DNA from: Ceratotherium simum simum
Taxonomy: Eukaryota > Chordata > Mammalia > Perissodactyla > Rhinocerotidae
Reading direction: 5' to 3'
Assembly: GCF_000283155.1 (NCBI RefSeq)
Contig: NW_004454166.1
Span: forward strand, 13,218,277 to 13,282,276
Length of the DNA stretch: 64,000 bases
A model generated the notes under the pieces. The model was given only the letters and a program-made list of their open reading frames with translations. It had not been told where the DNA came from and did not search any database. Below, piece after piece: positions 1 through 10,468 of this stretch. Both the position numbers and the translations under genes were made by a program. Position 1 is the stretch's first letter. Each line of letters starts with the position of its first letter.

Positions 1-520
1 CAAAGAAACATAGGTTGGCCCTAAAGTGAGATGCGCCATCTCAACCAGTGCAGTGCTGCTAGCCAGCACTATTGGAAGGATGTGTAAGGTGACACTTGTA
101 CCTTGCTCGAAGACCTAAGCAAAGACTTTACAATTCTACTATTTCCCTGTTATCCAAGCTATTTGGTGCTCACAATTTTGGATAACTGGTCTGGACTAAG
201 ATCCAAGTGGAAAGCCAAAGGAAACTTAATAATAAACCAATTATAATTTTGTATCTGTGATCTCATTGGATCTTCTGCACCTCAGGGAGAGCTAAGAGGG
301 TTATTCCTGGTGGCCCATATAAAGCCAGGGTTACTCAATAGCCTCTTTTGGGCACCCTGGCATGCTGAGAAACATCAATCTGGCATCATGAAATAATTGG
401 AACTTTTACTTCTGTCTCTCAAAAAAGCCATGAAAGAGAGCATGTTCATTATGTAGAGCAAATCCCCTCCACTTCGTTCATCTTCTCTTTTCTCCTTTTC
501 TCTCTTTTCCTCTTCCCTTC
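1..520. other. Unassigned non-coding sequence
   Basis: I recognise no gene or repeat family here. The last 50 bases become a CT-rich tract that leads into the TATC microsatellite. Confidence 0.5.
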
Positions 521-529
521 CTATTTATC

Positions 530-530
<1 letters not shown>

Positions 531-570
<40 letters not shown>

Positions 571-588
571 AATCATCTATCTATCATC
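531..588. repeat. (TATC)n microsatellite
   Basis: About ten perfect TATC units at 531-570 are followed by an interrupted ATC/TATC tail. A polypyrimidine tract lies directly upstream. It is probably length-polymorphic. Confidence 0.95.
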
Positions 589-676
589 CGTTTGTCTGTC
601 TCACATTCCGCTTTGCTCTTTTCCCAGTCCAAACTCCCAACCAAAATCTCTCGGACTGAGCTAGCATAGCCTTCTG

Positions 677-877
677 TTTTTTGTTTTTGTTTTTTTTTTT
701 TTGCTGAGGAAGATTCGCCCTGAGCTAACATCTGTGCCAATCTTCCTCTATCTTGTGTGTGAGCCACTGCCACAGCATGGCCACTGACGAGTGGTATAGG
801 TCTACACCTGTGAACTGAACCTGGGTCACCGACGTGGAGCATGCCAAACTTAACCACTAGGCCACAGGGCTGGCTCC
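677..877 (-). mobile_element. ERE SINE (perissodactyl tRNA-Ser-derived)
   Basis: Read on the minus strand, it starts with the GGAGCCAGCCCTGTGGCC-type head, continues through the CCCAGGTTCAGTTCACAGG-like B-box area and the GAGCTAACATC-like tail module (seen here as its complement), and ends in a long A-rich tail (T-rich at 677-703 on the plus strand). EREs are transcribed by RNA polymerase III and moved by L1 proteins; they encode no protein. I could not define a clean target-site duplication, and the body is diverged. Confidence 0.9.
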
Positions 878-879
878 CT

Positions 880-1190
880 AGTCTTTTTTTTCAATAAACA
901 TTTTTGACCACTTCTTGTTTGTTTCCTCTCCTTTGCTTTCTCCTTTTCTTCTTCCTCTCCTTCCTCCAGTCCAGTAGCAATCTTCCCTTTTTAATATAAA
1001 TCTAAATATTACCTTGATACGCATAACACAGGTCTGGGGAAAAAATTTGGTGAAGACAGAACCATCCTTAGCCTGCTGGGGATGGGGGTAGTGGGTAGAT
1101 GAGAGAGGAAGAGGGAGAGCCCAAGGAAGCAAAGACAGAATCTTCCTTAGTGAACAGAGAAGGTGAGGAAGTATTACTATTTGCAAGTAT
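880..1190. other. Unassigned non-coding sequence
   Basis: CT-rich on the left and GA-rich at 1098-1150. No gene or family is recognised. Confidence 0.45.
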
Positions 1191-1320
1191 ATTTTTTGGT
1201 CCCTGTCAAACCATTTTACAGATGGAGAAACTGAGGCCCAGAGAACAAAATAAACTGCCCGAGGTCACACAGCTGGTAAGTGACAGAGCTATGATTTAAA
1301 TCTGGATCTTGGACATTAAG
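1190..1320 (-). repeat. MIR SINE fragment
   Basis: It has the reverse-complement MIR core: a GAGAAACTGAGGCCCAGAG stretch followed by GGTCACACAGCTGGTAAGTG. MIR is an ancient mammalian tRNA-derived SINE, no longer mobile. Confidence 0.9.
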
Positions 1321-1875
1321 TCCACTGTTCTTCCTACTCACAAGTAGAGTAAATTCCTGGTTTCTCCATAATTCAAATAACTGAGATCCTGCAAAGTAGT
1401 AATGGAGAAGTCAGTTAATGGAAAAAAGACACACAGTCTAACACGAGAACCATGTTTTGTTGGCTCCTTGATGTGGAGATGGTAATGGCTACCTGTTGCC
1501 AGAGTGAGGCAAGAACCAAGAGAGGGGGTGAAGCAGAGAGCCAAAGGCCTTGTGTGTTAATAGTACTGGAATCCTATGGGTTCCAAAGTTCATGTGCTAA
1601 GAGTCAGCCATAGGGAAACCTGAGAGATTTGGGTTACTACTGAGGAAAATCATGTCAAACAGTGAGAACAAAAAACCCCCACTACTATTTCCTGATTACA
1701 TATTAGCACATGGACCTTGTAAAAAAATTAAAATGCAGAAGTATACAGCAGAAAGTGAGCAGCTCAGGTAATACCCCAACCCACACTCCCATAACAGTCG
1801 TAAGAAATTTTTCCATATTTTTCTATGCAAATACTAATATGGTGGTAGAACAGTAAAATATCACTCACAATTTGT
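1320..1875. other. Unassigned non-coding sequence
   Basis: Small open frames here have no recognisable domain. No repeat family is recognised. Confidence 0.4.
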
Positions 1876-2194
1876 ATGATTTTAATTCTTTTGAGTTCGT
1901 TAAGGTTTATTCTGTGGCCCAGAATATCATCTATCTTGGTGAATGTTCCACATGAACTGAAAACGTATGTATATTCTGCTGTTGTTGGGTAGCATGATCT
2001 ATAAATGTCAATTACACTAAGTTGGTTGTGAGTATTGTTCAGGTTTACTATGTTCTTACAAATTTTATGCGTACTTGTTCTATCAGTTACTGAGAGAGAA
2101 AGGTTAAACTCTGCAAGTATGATTGTGGATTTATCTATTTCTCCTTTTAGTTCTAATAGTTTTTTGCTTCATGTATTTTAAAGATCTGTTTTAT

Positions 2195-2448
2195 ATTTAT
2201 TTTATTTTATTTTGTGAGGAGATCAGCCCTGTGCTAACATCTGCCAATCCTCCTCTTTGTTTTTTTGCTGAGGAAGACTGGCCCTGGGCTAACATCTGTG
2301 CCCATCTTCCTCCACTTTATATAGGACGCCACCAGAGCATGGCCTGCCAAGCAGTGCGTCGGTGCACGCCTGGGATCCGAGCCGGCGAACCCTGGGCCAC
2401 CGCAGCGGAGTGCATGCACCCAACCGCTTGTGCCACTGGGCCGGCCCC
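2195..2448 (-). mobile_element. ERE SINE with 15-bp target-site duplication
   Basis: Full-length element on the minus strand, from the GGGGCCGGCCCAGTGGC head (plus-strand end at 2448) to the A-rich tail at 2195-2212. The duplicated target is TAAAGATCTGTTTTA at 2180-2194 and the same with one T-to-C change at 2449-2463. That fixes the ends and shows a standard L1-mediated insertion into the older L1. Confidence 0.95.
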
Positions 2449-3303
2449 TAAAGATCTGCTTTAAGTGCATAAACTTTTAGGATTGTGATGTCTTCTTGGT
2501 GAAGTGACTAAGTGACCTTTTCTTTATTATGTAATATTCTTCTTTATGCCTGGTAATATTCCTTGTTCTGATGTCTACTCTGTCTAAGGTTAATATAGCC
2601 ACGTTAGCTTCCTTTTGATTAGTGTTTTCACGGTATATCTTTTCCTGTTCTTTTACTTTTAATCTAACTATGTCTCTCTCTCTATATATATATAGTTGGG
2701 TCTTTTCTCTTTTTTTAAGTCCAGTCTGAAGACCTCTGTATTTTAATTGGTGTGTTTAGACCATCTACATTTAATGTAATTATTGACATATTTGGATTTA
2801 GGTCTGCCATATTATTATTGATTTTCTGGTGTTCCTCCCAACTTTTTTTTGTTCCCCTATTCCTCCTTTCCTGCCTTCTTTCAGATTATTTAAATATATT
2901 TAGTATTTCATTCAAATTTTTCAATTGGCTTTTTGGCTATATCTCTTTGTATTTTAGTTAATTAATTGTTTCCTCCTGGGATTACAACATACATGCCTGA
3001 ACATTTAGAGTCTACTTAGCATTAATATTTTATTATTTCAGGTAAAATCTAGAAACCTTACAATCATACAGTTTCCTTTATCCTTACTCCTTTACGTTAT
3101 AGGTATCATATTTATTACATCTACATACATTGAAAACCCCACCAGACAATGCTATCAACAGTCATATATATTTTAAAAAGCTTAAGAAGTGAAAAATAAT
3201 ATTCTATTTACCTGGATTTTTACCATTTTTGTTGTTATTCTTTCATTCTTGAAGTTCCAAATTTCCCTCTGGTATAATTTTCCTTTGGCTCAAAGAATTT
3301 CCT

Positions 3304-3318
3304 TCAGTATGTGTTTTA
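3304..3318. repeat. Target-site duplication, left copy (tRNA-Lys/ERE unit)
   Basis: TCAGTATGTGTTTTA lies here and again, identical, at 3672-3686. The two copies enclose both the ERE and the tRNA-Lys gene, so the two were inserted as one unit. Confidence 0.93.
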
Positions 3319-3583
3319 TTTTATTTTAATTAATTAATTAATTATTTTTTTGTGAGGAAGATTGGCACTGAGCTAACGTCTGTCAATCTTCCTCTTTTTG
3401 CTGAGGAAGATTAGCTGTGAGCTAACATCTGTGCCCATCCTCCTCTATTTTGCATATGGGATGCCACCACAGCAGGGCTTGATGAATGGTGCATCGGCCT
3501 GTGCTCGGGATCTGAACCCATGCACCCTTGGCCGCCGAAGCGGAGTGTATGAACTTACCTGCTATGCCACCAGGCCAGCCCCC
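3319..3583 (-). mobile_element. ERE SINE body of a tRNA-Lys/ERE chimera
   Basis: On the minus strand the element begins at about 3583 with the GGGGGCTGGCCTGGTGGC head and runs through the tail modules to an A-rich tail of AATT/AAAT units (3319-3350). The ERE is complete at its 5' end, yet no target duplication lies there. The duplication is instead beyond the adjoining tRNA gene at 3672-3686. The simplest reading is read-through transcription from a tRNA-Lys gene into a downstream ERE, followed by L1-mediated insertion of the joint RNA. Confidence 0.92.
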
Positions 3584-3587
3584 AAAA
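3584..3587 (-). terminator. Minimal Pol III terminator (T4) after tRNA-Lys
   Basis: On the minus strand, TTTT lies six bases after the mature tRNA end. Four T residues are a weak Pol III stop in vertebrates, which would allow occasional read-through into the ERE. Confidence 0.7.
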
Positions 3588-3593
3588 TGAGTG

Positions 3594-3666
3594 CGCCCGA
3601 CGTGGGGCTCGAACCCACAACCCTGAGATTAAGAGTCTCATGCTCTACCAACTGAGCTAGCCGGGC
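3594..3666 (-). tRNA. tRNA-Lys (anticodon CUU), inside a SINE insertion
   Basis: A 73-base cloverleaf with every stem paired. The acceptor is GCCCGGC against GTCGGGC (one G-U), the D stem GCTC/GAGC, the anticodon stem TGAGA/TCTCA around loop CTCTTAA (anticodon CTT), and the T stem GTGGG/CCCAC with loop TTCGAGC. The discriminator base is G. The A box TAGCTCAGTTGG and the B box GGTTCGAGCCC are intact. The 5-base leader (3667-3671) is a normal length for a Pol III pre-tRNA. It would decode AAG in cytosolic translation. By structure it could be functional, but its position within the target duplication marks it as a retroposed copy, so expression is uncertain. Confidence 0.93.
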
Positions 3667-3671
3667 ATCCA

Positions 3672-3686
3672 TCAGTATGTGTTTTA
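3672..3686. repeat. Target-site duplication, right copy (tRNA-Lys/ERE unit)
   Basis: Identical to 3304-3318. It begins five bases beyond the tRNA 5' end, matching a pre-tRNA transcription start. The A-rich start of the site on the minus strand (TAAAAC) fits L1 endonuclease preference. Confidence 0.93.
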
Positions 3687-4028
3687 GAACCTATCTGCTG
3701 GTTACAAATTCTCTTACATTTCCTTCCTTTGAAAATGTCTTTATTTCACTTTTATTCTTGTAAGATATTTTCACTGTAGATAGAATTCTGGGTTGATAAT
3801 TCTTTTCTTTCATCACTTTAAAGATATTCAACTGTCTTCCGGCCTCCATGGTTTATGATGAGAAATCAATAGTCATTTGAATTATCGTTCCCTTAGAAAT
3901 AATGTATTGTTTCCCTCTAAACTCTTTCAAGATTTCTCAGTATTTTTTTTCTTTGGTATTTAGTAGTTTTGTTATTATGTGTCTGGGCATGGTTTTCTTT
4001 GAATTTACCTTGTTTAGAGTTAACTTTC

Positions 4029-4272
4029 TTTTTTTTTTTGTGAGGAAGATTGGCCACGAGCAAACATCTATTGCCAATCTTCTCTTTTTGCTGAGGAAGA
4101 TTGTCCCTGAGCTAACAACTGTTCCTATCTTCCTCTATTTTGTATATGGGATGCTGCCACAGCATGGCTTGATGAGCGGTGCAGAGGTCTGTGGCCGGGA
4201 TCTGAACCTGCGAACCCCGGGCCGCTGAAGTGGAGCACACTAACTTAACCACTACACCACCAGGCAGGCCCC
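4029..4272 (-). mobile_element. ERE SINE
   Basis: Minus-strand ERE with its A-rich tail complement at 4029-4041, both GAGGAAGA modules, and the GGGGCCTGCCTGGTGG head ending at 4272. It interrupts the L1 sequence, which resumes at about 4275 (GAGTTTCTTAAATCTG). The target duplication is not clear. Confidence 0.9.
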
Positions 4273-5771
4273 TTACCGAGTTTCTTAAATCTGTAAATTA
4301 ATGTCCTTCATGAAATTTGGGAAATTTTGGCCGTTATTTCTTCAAATGTTTTTATATACCAATCTCTCTTCTTCTGGGACTCCAGTGACGTGTATGTTAA
4401 ACATTTGCCCCACAGGTCTCCATGGCTCTGTTCATTGTTTTTCACTCTTTAGTCCTTCTATTATTCAGATCGGATAATTTCTATTCGTCTATCTTCAAAG
4501 TCACTGACTCTTACCTCTATCATCTCCATTCTGCTATTGAGTCCATCCAGTGAATCCCTTATTTCAGATTACATATTTTTCAGTTTTAAAATTTCCATTT
4601 GGTTGTTTTTATACTTTCTATTTCTCTGCTAAGAACATTTATCTTTTCATTCATTTCAAGAATGTTCTTTCTCTCATGGACTATGGTTATGATATCTGCT
4701 TTAATATCTTTGCCTGATAATTCCAATATCTGGGTCTTCTAGGAGTTGGTATCTTTTCATTGTCTTTTCCCTTAAGAATTAGACATGTTTTTCTTTTTCT
4801 GCATGTGCAAAGTAATTTGGGGTTGTATTCTGGACATTTAAAATATTATGTTATGAGAGTCTGGGTTGTATTAAAATCCTCTCGAAAATGTTGATATTTA
4901 TGTTTCAACAGGCTCCATTAGGTTCAGATTGCAAATTCTGTGTTTCCCTTCTGTGAGTGGCTGTTCTAAAGTTAGTTTAATTTTCATACTGTTGCTATGG
5001 TGTTTTGGATCTGTTTGTGCTACTTAGGGGTTTGTTTGTGCTACTTATGGGTTAATCTGAGACTTGGGTTGTGGTTTAAATCATAATTCACTTCTCAAAA
5101 GCCTTTTCTATGTTGCTTTGGGTCTGTCGTGAGATGTACAGCTCAGAGTTAAGCCTGGGCCTTGTGCAGTTTCATACAGAGAATTACTAAATTCCTTTTT
5201 CTGGCTCTCTCATCTCCAGGATTCTTCCCTATGATCCAACTCATAGGGAACCCTTTCCTGGTCCTTTGGCCAGAAAAATAGGGTTTTGCTTAAAATCTTA
5301 TCTGCCTGTATCCTTGCTGATATAGCATAGCCCCATGACTGGGACCTACCCTCAGAGCAAAGAAACAAGAGGAAAAAACCCAGGAATTCCTCATATGCTT
5401 TTGGGACTGCAGGGGCCTCTTTCCCCAATTATCCTGATCAGAGAAACAGAGTTCCTATTGGAGTTTCAGCTGCCTGCACTGCCACCACATAGTTCCGTGA
5501 CTGGGGCTTGTCTTCAGGTCAAAGTCACATGGGAAAAGGATGAAAACCTGGGAAGCTTATCCCCGGACAGGCTGCTGCTCTAAGTTTTCACTCCCCTTCT
5601 CTATCTGTCTGCTTTCATTTTTCAGAATCCTCAAGTAGTTGCTTTTTATATCGTGTACATAATTTTTAGTTGTAATTAGAAATTAGAGAGAGGTAGGATG
5701 TAGTGGGCTTTTTCCAGCTTCTCTGGCACCAGAAGTTCTAATACTTTTTAAGTTTCATCTTGTTACTTTTA

Positions 5772-5975
5772 TAATTTTATTTATTTATTTATTTTTCCCC
5801 CAAAGCCCCAGTAGATAGTTGTATGTCATAGCTGCACATCCTTCTAGTTGCTGTATGTGGGACGCGGCCTCAGCATGGCTGGAGAAGCGGTGCATCGGTG
5901 CGCGCCCGGGATCCGAACCCCGGGCAGCCAGTAGCGGAGCGTGCGCACTTAACCGCTAAGCCTCGGGGCCGGCCC
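5772..5975 (-). mobile_element. ERE SINE (ERE1-like, ATTT-type tail) with 17-bp TSD
   Basis: ERE1-type body (on the plus strand, GTTGTATGTCATAGCTGCAC and a head ending GGGGCCGGCCC) with an (ATTT)n complement tail. The target duplication TCATCTTGTTACTTTTA is perfect at 5755-5771 and 5976-5992. The perfect duplication suggests a relatively recent insertion. Confidence 0.96.
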
Positions 5976-6089
5976 TCATCTTGTTACTTTTAAATCTTTG
6001 ATCCTTCTGGAATTAATTTTGGTGCAAGGAGTAATGTAGTGTACTATCATTGTTGTTATTATTATTATAGATATCTTTGGTAGGAGAAT

Positions 6090-6340
6090 AAATCAGGAGG
6101 CTTAGTGAGAAGAGCATGGGATTTGCAGTTAGATCAGTCTGAGTTCAAATGGCTCCACCTCTTACAAGTTTGTGACTTTGGGCATACCCTCCCTAATCTC
6201 AGTTTTCTCATTGGTATAGTGGTGATAATAACAGTATCTGTCTCATGGAGTTGCTGTGACTATTAAATGAGATAATGCTAGTAAAGTATTTTGCACTGTG
6301 TCTGGTACCTAGTAGGGACTTAATAAATGGCACTTATTGG
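6090..6340 (+). repeat. MIR SINE, nearly full length
   Basis: Starts with a GAGAAGAGCATGGGATTTG tRNA-like part and continues through the CTCAGTTTTCTCATTGGTA core to the TGGTACCTAGTAGGGACTTAATAAATG end. Confidence 0.9.
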
Positions 6341-6648
6341 CTATGATGATGGTGATGATTATTGTTGTTATATAAGGAATGAGACAAAGTCATCACACTT
6401 GTGAGTCGGGGCACTGAAGGCTTGGGGAGATGTTACTTGGCCCCAGCACATACTTCAAACCACACGGAAAGCTGCTCTCTATCCCAGAAAGTGTATGAGA
6501 TCTGAATTAATGAGATGGATTTGAGACTGTAGGATCAGGAAATGTGACGGGAAAGTGGAGACTGTTGTAGATAACACCATTCACACCTCCCTCAGTTAAT
6601 GTTAGTAGACAGGCAAAATGAAGAGTCTTACATTTTCTAAGATAGAGT
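6340..6648. other. Unassigned non-coding sequence
   Basis: No family or gene is recognised. Confidence 0.4.
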
Positions 6649-6649
6649 T

Positions 6650-6817
6650 TTTCAAAGTGGGATCAGAATCATATGGTACACTTGTTGAGATGCAGATTCT
6701 TGGGCCCCACTTCTGACCTAAGAAATCAGAACTATGGGCAGGGCCTGGGAATCTAGGAACATTTAGCAGGCTCCCCAGGCAATTCTTCTGTTCTCCAAAA
6801 TTTGAGAAACACTTCTC
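6650..6817 (+). mobile_element. MER5A-like hAT/Charlie MITE remnant
   Basis: Both ends are related inverted repeats (GTTTTTCAAAGTGGGATC at the left, AATTTGAGAAACACTTC at the right). The interior GATGCAGATTCTTGGGCCCC followed by the GAAATCAGAACTATGGGCAGG region is typical of MER5A, a non-autonomous hAT transposon. Confidence 0.8.
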
Positions 6818-6819
6818 TA

Positions 6820-7170
6820 GAAAGAAAAGGAAGAAGGTGGGTCTAGGGATGGGAGAAGGAAGAGGAAAGGGAAGCAAGGGAAGAAAGAGAGGAGAGGAGG
6901 GCTACTGTTGTGAATTAGAGAATGATTAACATCTTCCCTTTCTAAATCTCCACTGGCCCACTTTACCCATCATGAGAAAATACAACCTAGATCTCAGTTC
7001 TCATAGATCACTCAAAAAATCCATTTAGTCAACCAAAAGTTTTTGAGTCTGGCTGTGGGCCAGAGCCCTGGAGAGAGACAGAGGAAAGAGACACAATGGC
7101 CAGTGGTGGAGAAAGACACACACGCTCACATCCCATGGACAACCATAATTCAATACGGAGGTGCTGTGAT
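6820..7170. other. Unassigned sequence, purine-rich at left
   Basis: A GA-rich tract at 6820-6902 is followed by unassigned sequence. Nothing coding is seen. Confidence 0.4.
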
Positions 7171-7510
7171 GGAGATCTGCATCAGGCATAAATGGAAGGC
7201 TGAAGTGGGGGCACTAAACTCAGACTGGGGCGATCAAGAAATGGCTTCTGGGAGGAGAGGTGCTTGGACTGAGTCTTGTGGAGAGTAAGCATTCATTAGG
7301 AAGAGGGGAAAAGAATTAATGCGGAAAGAGGAGACTGAGACTCACAGAGACAAATAGCAGGGTATGTCCAGGGATGTGCTGGCTCAGTGTTGCTGGAGAG
7401 GCAGTGTGAGGTGGGGAGGCTCCTCAGTTAGAATTGTGGTCAGTAGCCAATATTCATTCCCACAGTAGTAGCCACATCATGGAAGACCCTGTGGGCTGTG
7501 TGAAGAAGTC
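7170..7510 (-). repeat. L2 LINE fragment (CR1 clade)
   Basis: The text resembles the complement of L2: CTTCTGGGAGGAGAGGTGCT and GGACTGAGTCTTGTGGAG, followed by material with the same character. It is old and diverged. Confidence 0.5.
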
Positions 7511-7589
7511 TGATCAATGAGGAACCATCCAAGAGTGGAAGCAAAAGATGACTTGGTAAGATTCTCATTTGCATTTTCTGTTATTTTTT

Positions 7590-7935
7590 TCAAAATGGAA
7601 ATAGCTTTATTGATTTCTCTGATTATAAAGGTAATGCATGCCAATTGTGAAAATAAAAAAGATAATTCAGAAAGCTATAAGGAAGAAACTAAAAGTCACC
7701 TGAAATGCCAACACTCAAAGAAAATCTGCAATTAACATATTTGTGTTTATCCTTCCAGACTTTTCTCTAGGTGTGCGTACATCCACCCACATACACATAT
7801 ATAAAACACATTTTTAAATGAAGTCATTTCACGCATGTTGTGAAATGCTGCCTTTTAATCCTTTTTCACTTGACAATAGTTAGTGGACAACTTTGTCAAT
7901 AAATATAGATTTGTACCTTAATCACAACTTCTAAT
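7590..7935. repeat. Old LINE-like repeat, family not assigned
   Basis: The sequence TTTATTGATTTCTCTGATTA to CTTGACAATAGTTAGTGGAC has the character of widespread old L1-type 3' sequence in antisense. A similar block lies at 16060-16330. I cannot name the family. Confidence 0.45.
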
Positions 7936-8096
7936 AGCTCTGTTGCTCACTTCTGGCCTCCTTCTTACTCCTCCAGGCTGGGGTCCTCTTCCTGTTTGGC
8001 CCCACTCTGAGTATCAGCACGGGGTCTCAGTGCCTGGGTCCATCAGGCAGCTGGAACTGCCCTGTTGTGGGACATTGATCCTGGTGGGGCTTCTGT

Positions 8097-8560
8097 GATG
8101 GTTAATTTTAAGTGTCAACGTGATTGGGCCATGGGGTGCCCAGATATTTGGTTTAACGTTATTCTGGATGTCTCTGGGAGGGTGTTTTTGGATTAGTTTC
8201 ACATTTGAAGGGGTAGACTGAGTAAAGCAGATTGCCCTCCCTAGTGTGGATGGGCCTCATTCAATCTGTTGAAGGCCTGAACAGAGGCAAAAGGTGGAGG
8301 AAAGGAGAACCCACTCTCTCTGGCTGGCTGTCTTCCAGCTGGAACATTGGTCTCCTCTTGTCTTTGGAGTCAGACTTGATCTGGAACTTACACCATTGGT
8401 TCTCCTTGTTCTCAGGCCTTCGGGCTTGGACTGGAACTACACCATTGGCTCTCCAGGGTCTCCAGCTGCAGGTCTTGGAGCTTCTCAGCCTCCACAATCG
8501 TGTGATCAATTCCTTGAAATAAATCTCTTTATATATATGTTTCTATGTGTGTACATGTAT
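8097..8560 (+). repeat. Solo LTR-like element (ERV-derived)
   Basis: Starts with a TGATGGTTAATTTTAAGTGTCAACGTG-type head and contains a phrase repeated internally: ACTTACACCATTGG at 8388 and ACTACACCATTGG at 8436. An AATAAA lies near 8519. The layout (TG start, polyadenylation signal near the end, no coding content) fits an old solo LTR. The name is not assigned. Confidence 0.55.
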
Positions 8561-8699
8561 ATACAGATTCTCTTTCCTGGAGAACTTGAATGCAGTTTCC
8601 TCTCTTGTTCCTCTGTGTCTTCCTGGTCCACCACCTCCAAGTCCCTTGCTTTGTCCCCTCAGTCATAGCCACTCGGTTTTCATTATGCTCTTCCTGTCC

Positions 8700-9240
8700 T
8701 ATCACTTACCTGCTTAATATTTCCATGGCTCCCTATGGCCATCAGGATGAGGTCCCAGTTTTCCTAGGCTGACCCAGGGAGCTTTCTTGTCAACCTCTCC
8801 AGCCTCCTCTCCCATCACCTGCAGCCACTCCTCCCTGACCCTTGTCCCTGGTTTATGGCACGCAACAGAGACTGCTTATATTTCCTGCTTCTTGCTTCTC
8901 TGCCCTTTGCTCATGCTGTTCCTGCTGCCTGGAATGCCCTCACTCTCCAATGTATCTGGTTCACCTGGCTGACTCCAATTCATCCTTTAAGACTTCACTC
9001 AGTCATCACCTCCTCCAGAATTATCTCTGACACAACTTAGCCTGGATTAGCTGCCCCTTCTGTTGCTGCAAGAATACTCTGTGTTTCTCTCTGTTGTTTC
9101 TCATAGCAGGTCGTTTTAGGATTATCTCATGTGTGTCTATCTTCCTCATTGGATTGTAAGCTCCTTGACTAATTTAACTTTGTATTCTTAGACCCTAAAA
9201 TGTAATTGGTAGTAAATATGTATTTGTTGAATAAACAAAC
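8700..9240 (+). repeat. L2 LINE 3' region
   Basis: Shows the L2 string of landmarks in order: TGTTCCTGCTGCCTGGAATGC, CATCACCTCCTCCAGAATT, GGATTGTAAGCTCCTTGACT and an ATTTGTTGAATAAAC end. Short open frames here are decayed L2 3' sequence, not genes. Confidence 0.8.
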
Positions 9241-9700
9241 CCAAGTCTTTGTAGAGGGGTCTCCTCATTACCAGCTGTCCAACTCTTCTCATACCACCTC
9301 CCCCAGTGGCTCAGTTCTCTGCCCTGTGGTTTCTACTTGGGTCTCTGCTGATCGCCTCTCTCTGCTGCCTAGATGGGCACCTGGACCTTGTACTTATTTG
9401 GACCTTGGCTTGTGGTTCTTACTTCCTGCCTCTGCCTTCTCTCTTTTACTGATCTTCTGGTTTGGACTCATATGTCTAGTCCTTTCTATAAACCAATGAC
9501 CCCTGTCATCTGGATCTGTTTGAACTCCAAGGCTCAGTCCTCTCCATCCAGTCCATCTTGTCACCTCAAAAAAACCCTGTCATCTCCAAATTCCCTGGTT
9601 GTGTTTCATAGACATTGTTATAAATTTTATTTGATTATGATAATACCTTGACAAAAATGTTTTTTATAATAAAGTAACAACAAATCTGTGCATTTGTGGG
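9240..9700. other. Unassigned non-coding sequence
   Basis: Pyrimidine-rich, with short overlapping open frames that lack recognisable domains. It may be further decayed LINE sequence. Confidence 0.4.
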
Positions 9701-9704
9701 GCTA

Positions 9705-9890
9705 TGTGAAGTTTACAAGGTGCTTTCACACAATTTATTTCATTCAATCCTCGTAGCAACCCTTCACAGTGGGTAATTATCTCCATTTTACAGATGAGGA
9801 AACTGAGGCTCAAAGTAGTTAAATGGACTGCTTGAGGCCTTATAGCCAGGGAGTGACAGAGCATGGACCATGGTTGAGATCTTTTGACTC
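9705..9890 (-). repeat. MIR SINE
   Basis: Complement of the MIR core: CCATTTTACAGATGAGGAAA, CTGAGGCTCAAAGTAG and an AGCCAGGGAGTGACAGAGC-type end. Confidence 0.9.
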
Positions 9891-10029
9891 CAGGGCTTTG
9901 AACTTTTTGGGGTTCATCATGGCATTAAAACATTAGACATATTTGGTGAAAAACAAATACATCTGATGATAAGCTTAAAAACATTCCTTCTCCAAATTTA
10001 TCCTCTATACTCCTGTTAGCATAGTTTTA

Positions 10030-10460
10030 AAAAAACTTAAATTTAGGTCAGATTTCTTCCCTGATTACAATCCTTCAGTGGACCCTGGTCCCTCATCCAG
10101 TTACACAGAGTTCTGTTGAAGCCCTGACCTCAGTCTTACCCTATGTTTTAGCAATCTCTTCCACCCACCTTACTCTAAAGACCAATAGTGGTCCATGTCT
10201 TGGTGCTCTCTGACCTAACCTCTCACCTCCTCCCCATTTGCCTTTTGCCTGCCCAGTACCTCCTTCCTATCTAGCCCAGGTATCACCTCTACTCTGGACC
10301 CTTTAACATCCTCCCATCCTCACTCTCCCTACTACCTCCTTCATGGTGTCAATGAGTGAGTCATACACTTTTGTCCCGGCACCTCTAACCATTTGTAGTA
10401 TTGTTTTGATTATCTGTCTGCCTCCCTCTGAAGACCTCTATGTTCCTTTAGGTTAAAAGT
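10030..10460 (+). repeat. L2 LINE fragment, left part
   Basis: L2-like CTGATTACAATCCTTCAGTGG through CCTTTAACATCCTCCCATCC and the CTATGTTCCTTTAGG end phrase. It is interrupted by an ERE and continues at 10778-10860 (GCACAAGTCCAGCACGGAGT). Confidence 0.65.
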
Positions 10461-10468
10461 GAGGCCCA

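Larger units (their letters stand above)
1880..5771 (-). mobile_element. Old L1 (L1M-type) relic, minus strand, host of several EREs
   Basis: The plus strand reads as the complement of mammalian L1. Landmarks are TCTGTGGCCCAGAATATCATC near 1913, the ACCATCTACATTTAATGTAA region near 2760, the GAATTCTGGGTTGATAATTC region near 3785, and the 5'-region text up to about 5750. It is interrupted by EREs at 2195-2448, 3319-3671 (with a tRNA gene) and 4029-4272, and near its end at 5772-5975. L1 encodes an RNA-binding ORF1 protein and an ORF2 endonuclease/reverse transcriptase; this copy has many stops and is dead. The subfamily is not assigned. Confidence 0.8.

Noticed and set aside
2123..4228. Open frames of 85-113 codons ending in cysteine- and proline-rich stretches
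   Set aside because: They are translations of ERE and L1 sequence; the shared tails come from the ERE body.
5772..5975. tRNA-Ser-like head of the EREs considered as tRNA genes
   Set aside because: The heads keep A- and B-box resemblance but not a paired cloverleaf; only 3594-3666 forms a complete tRNA.
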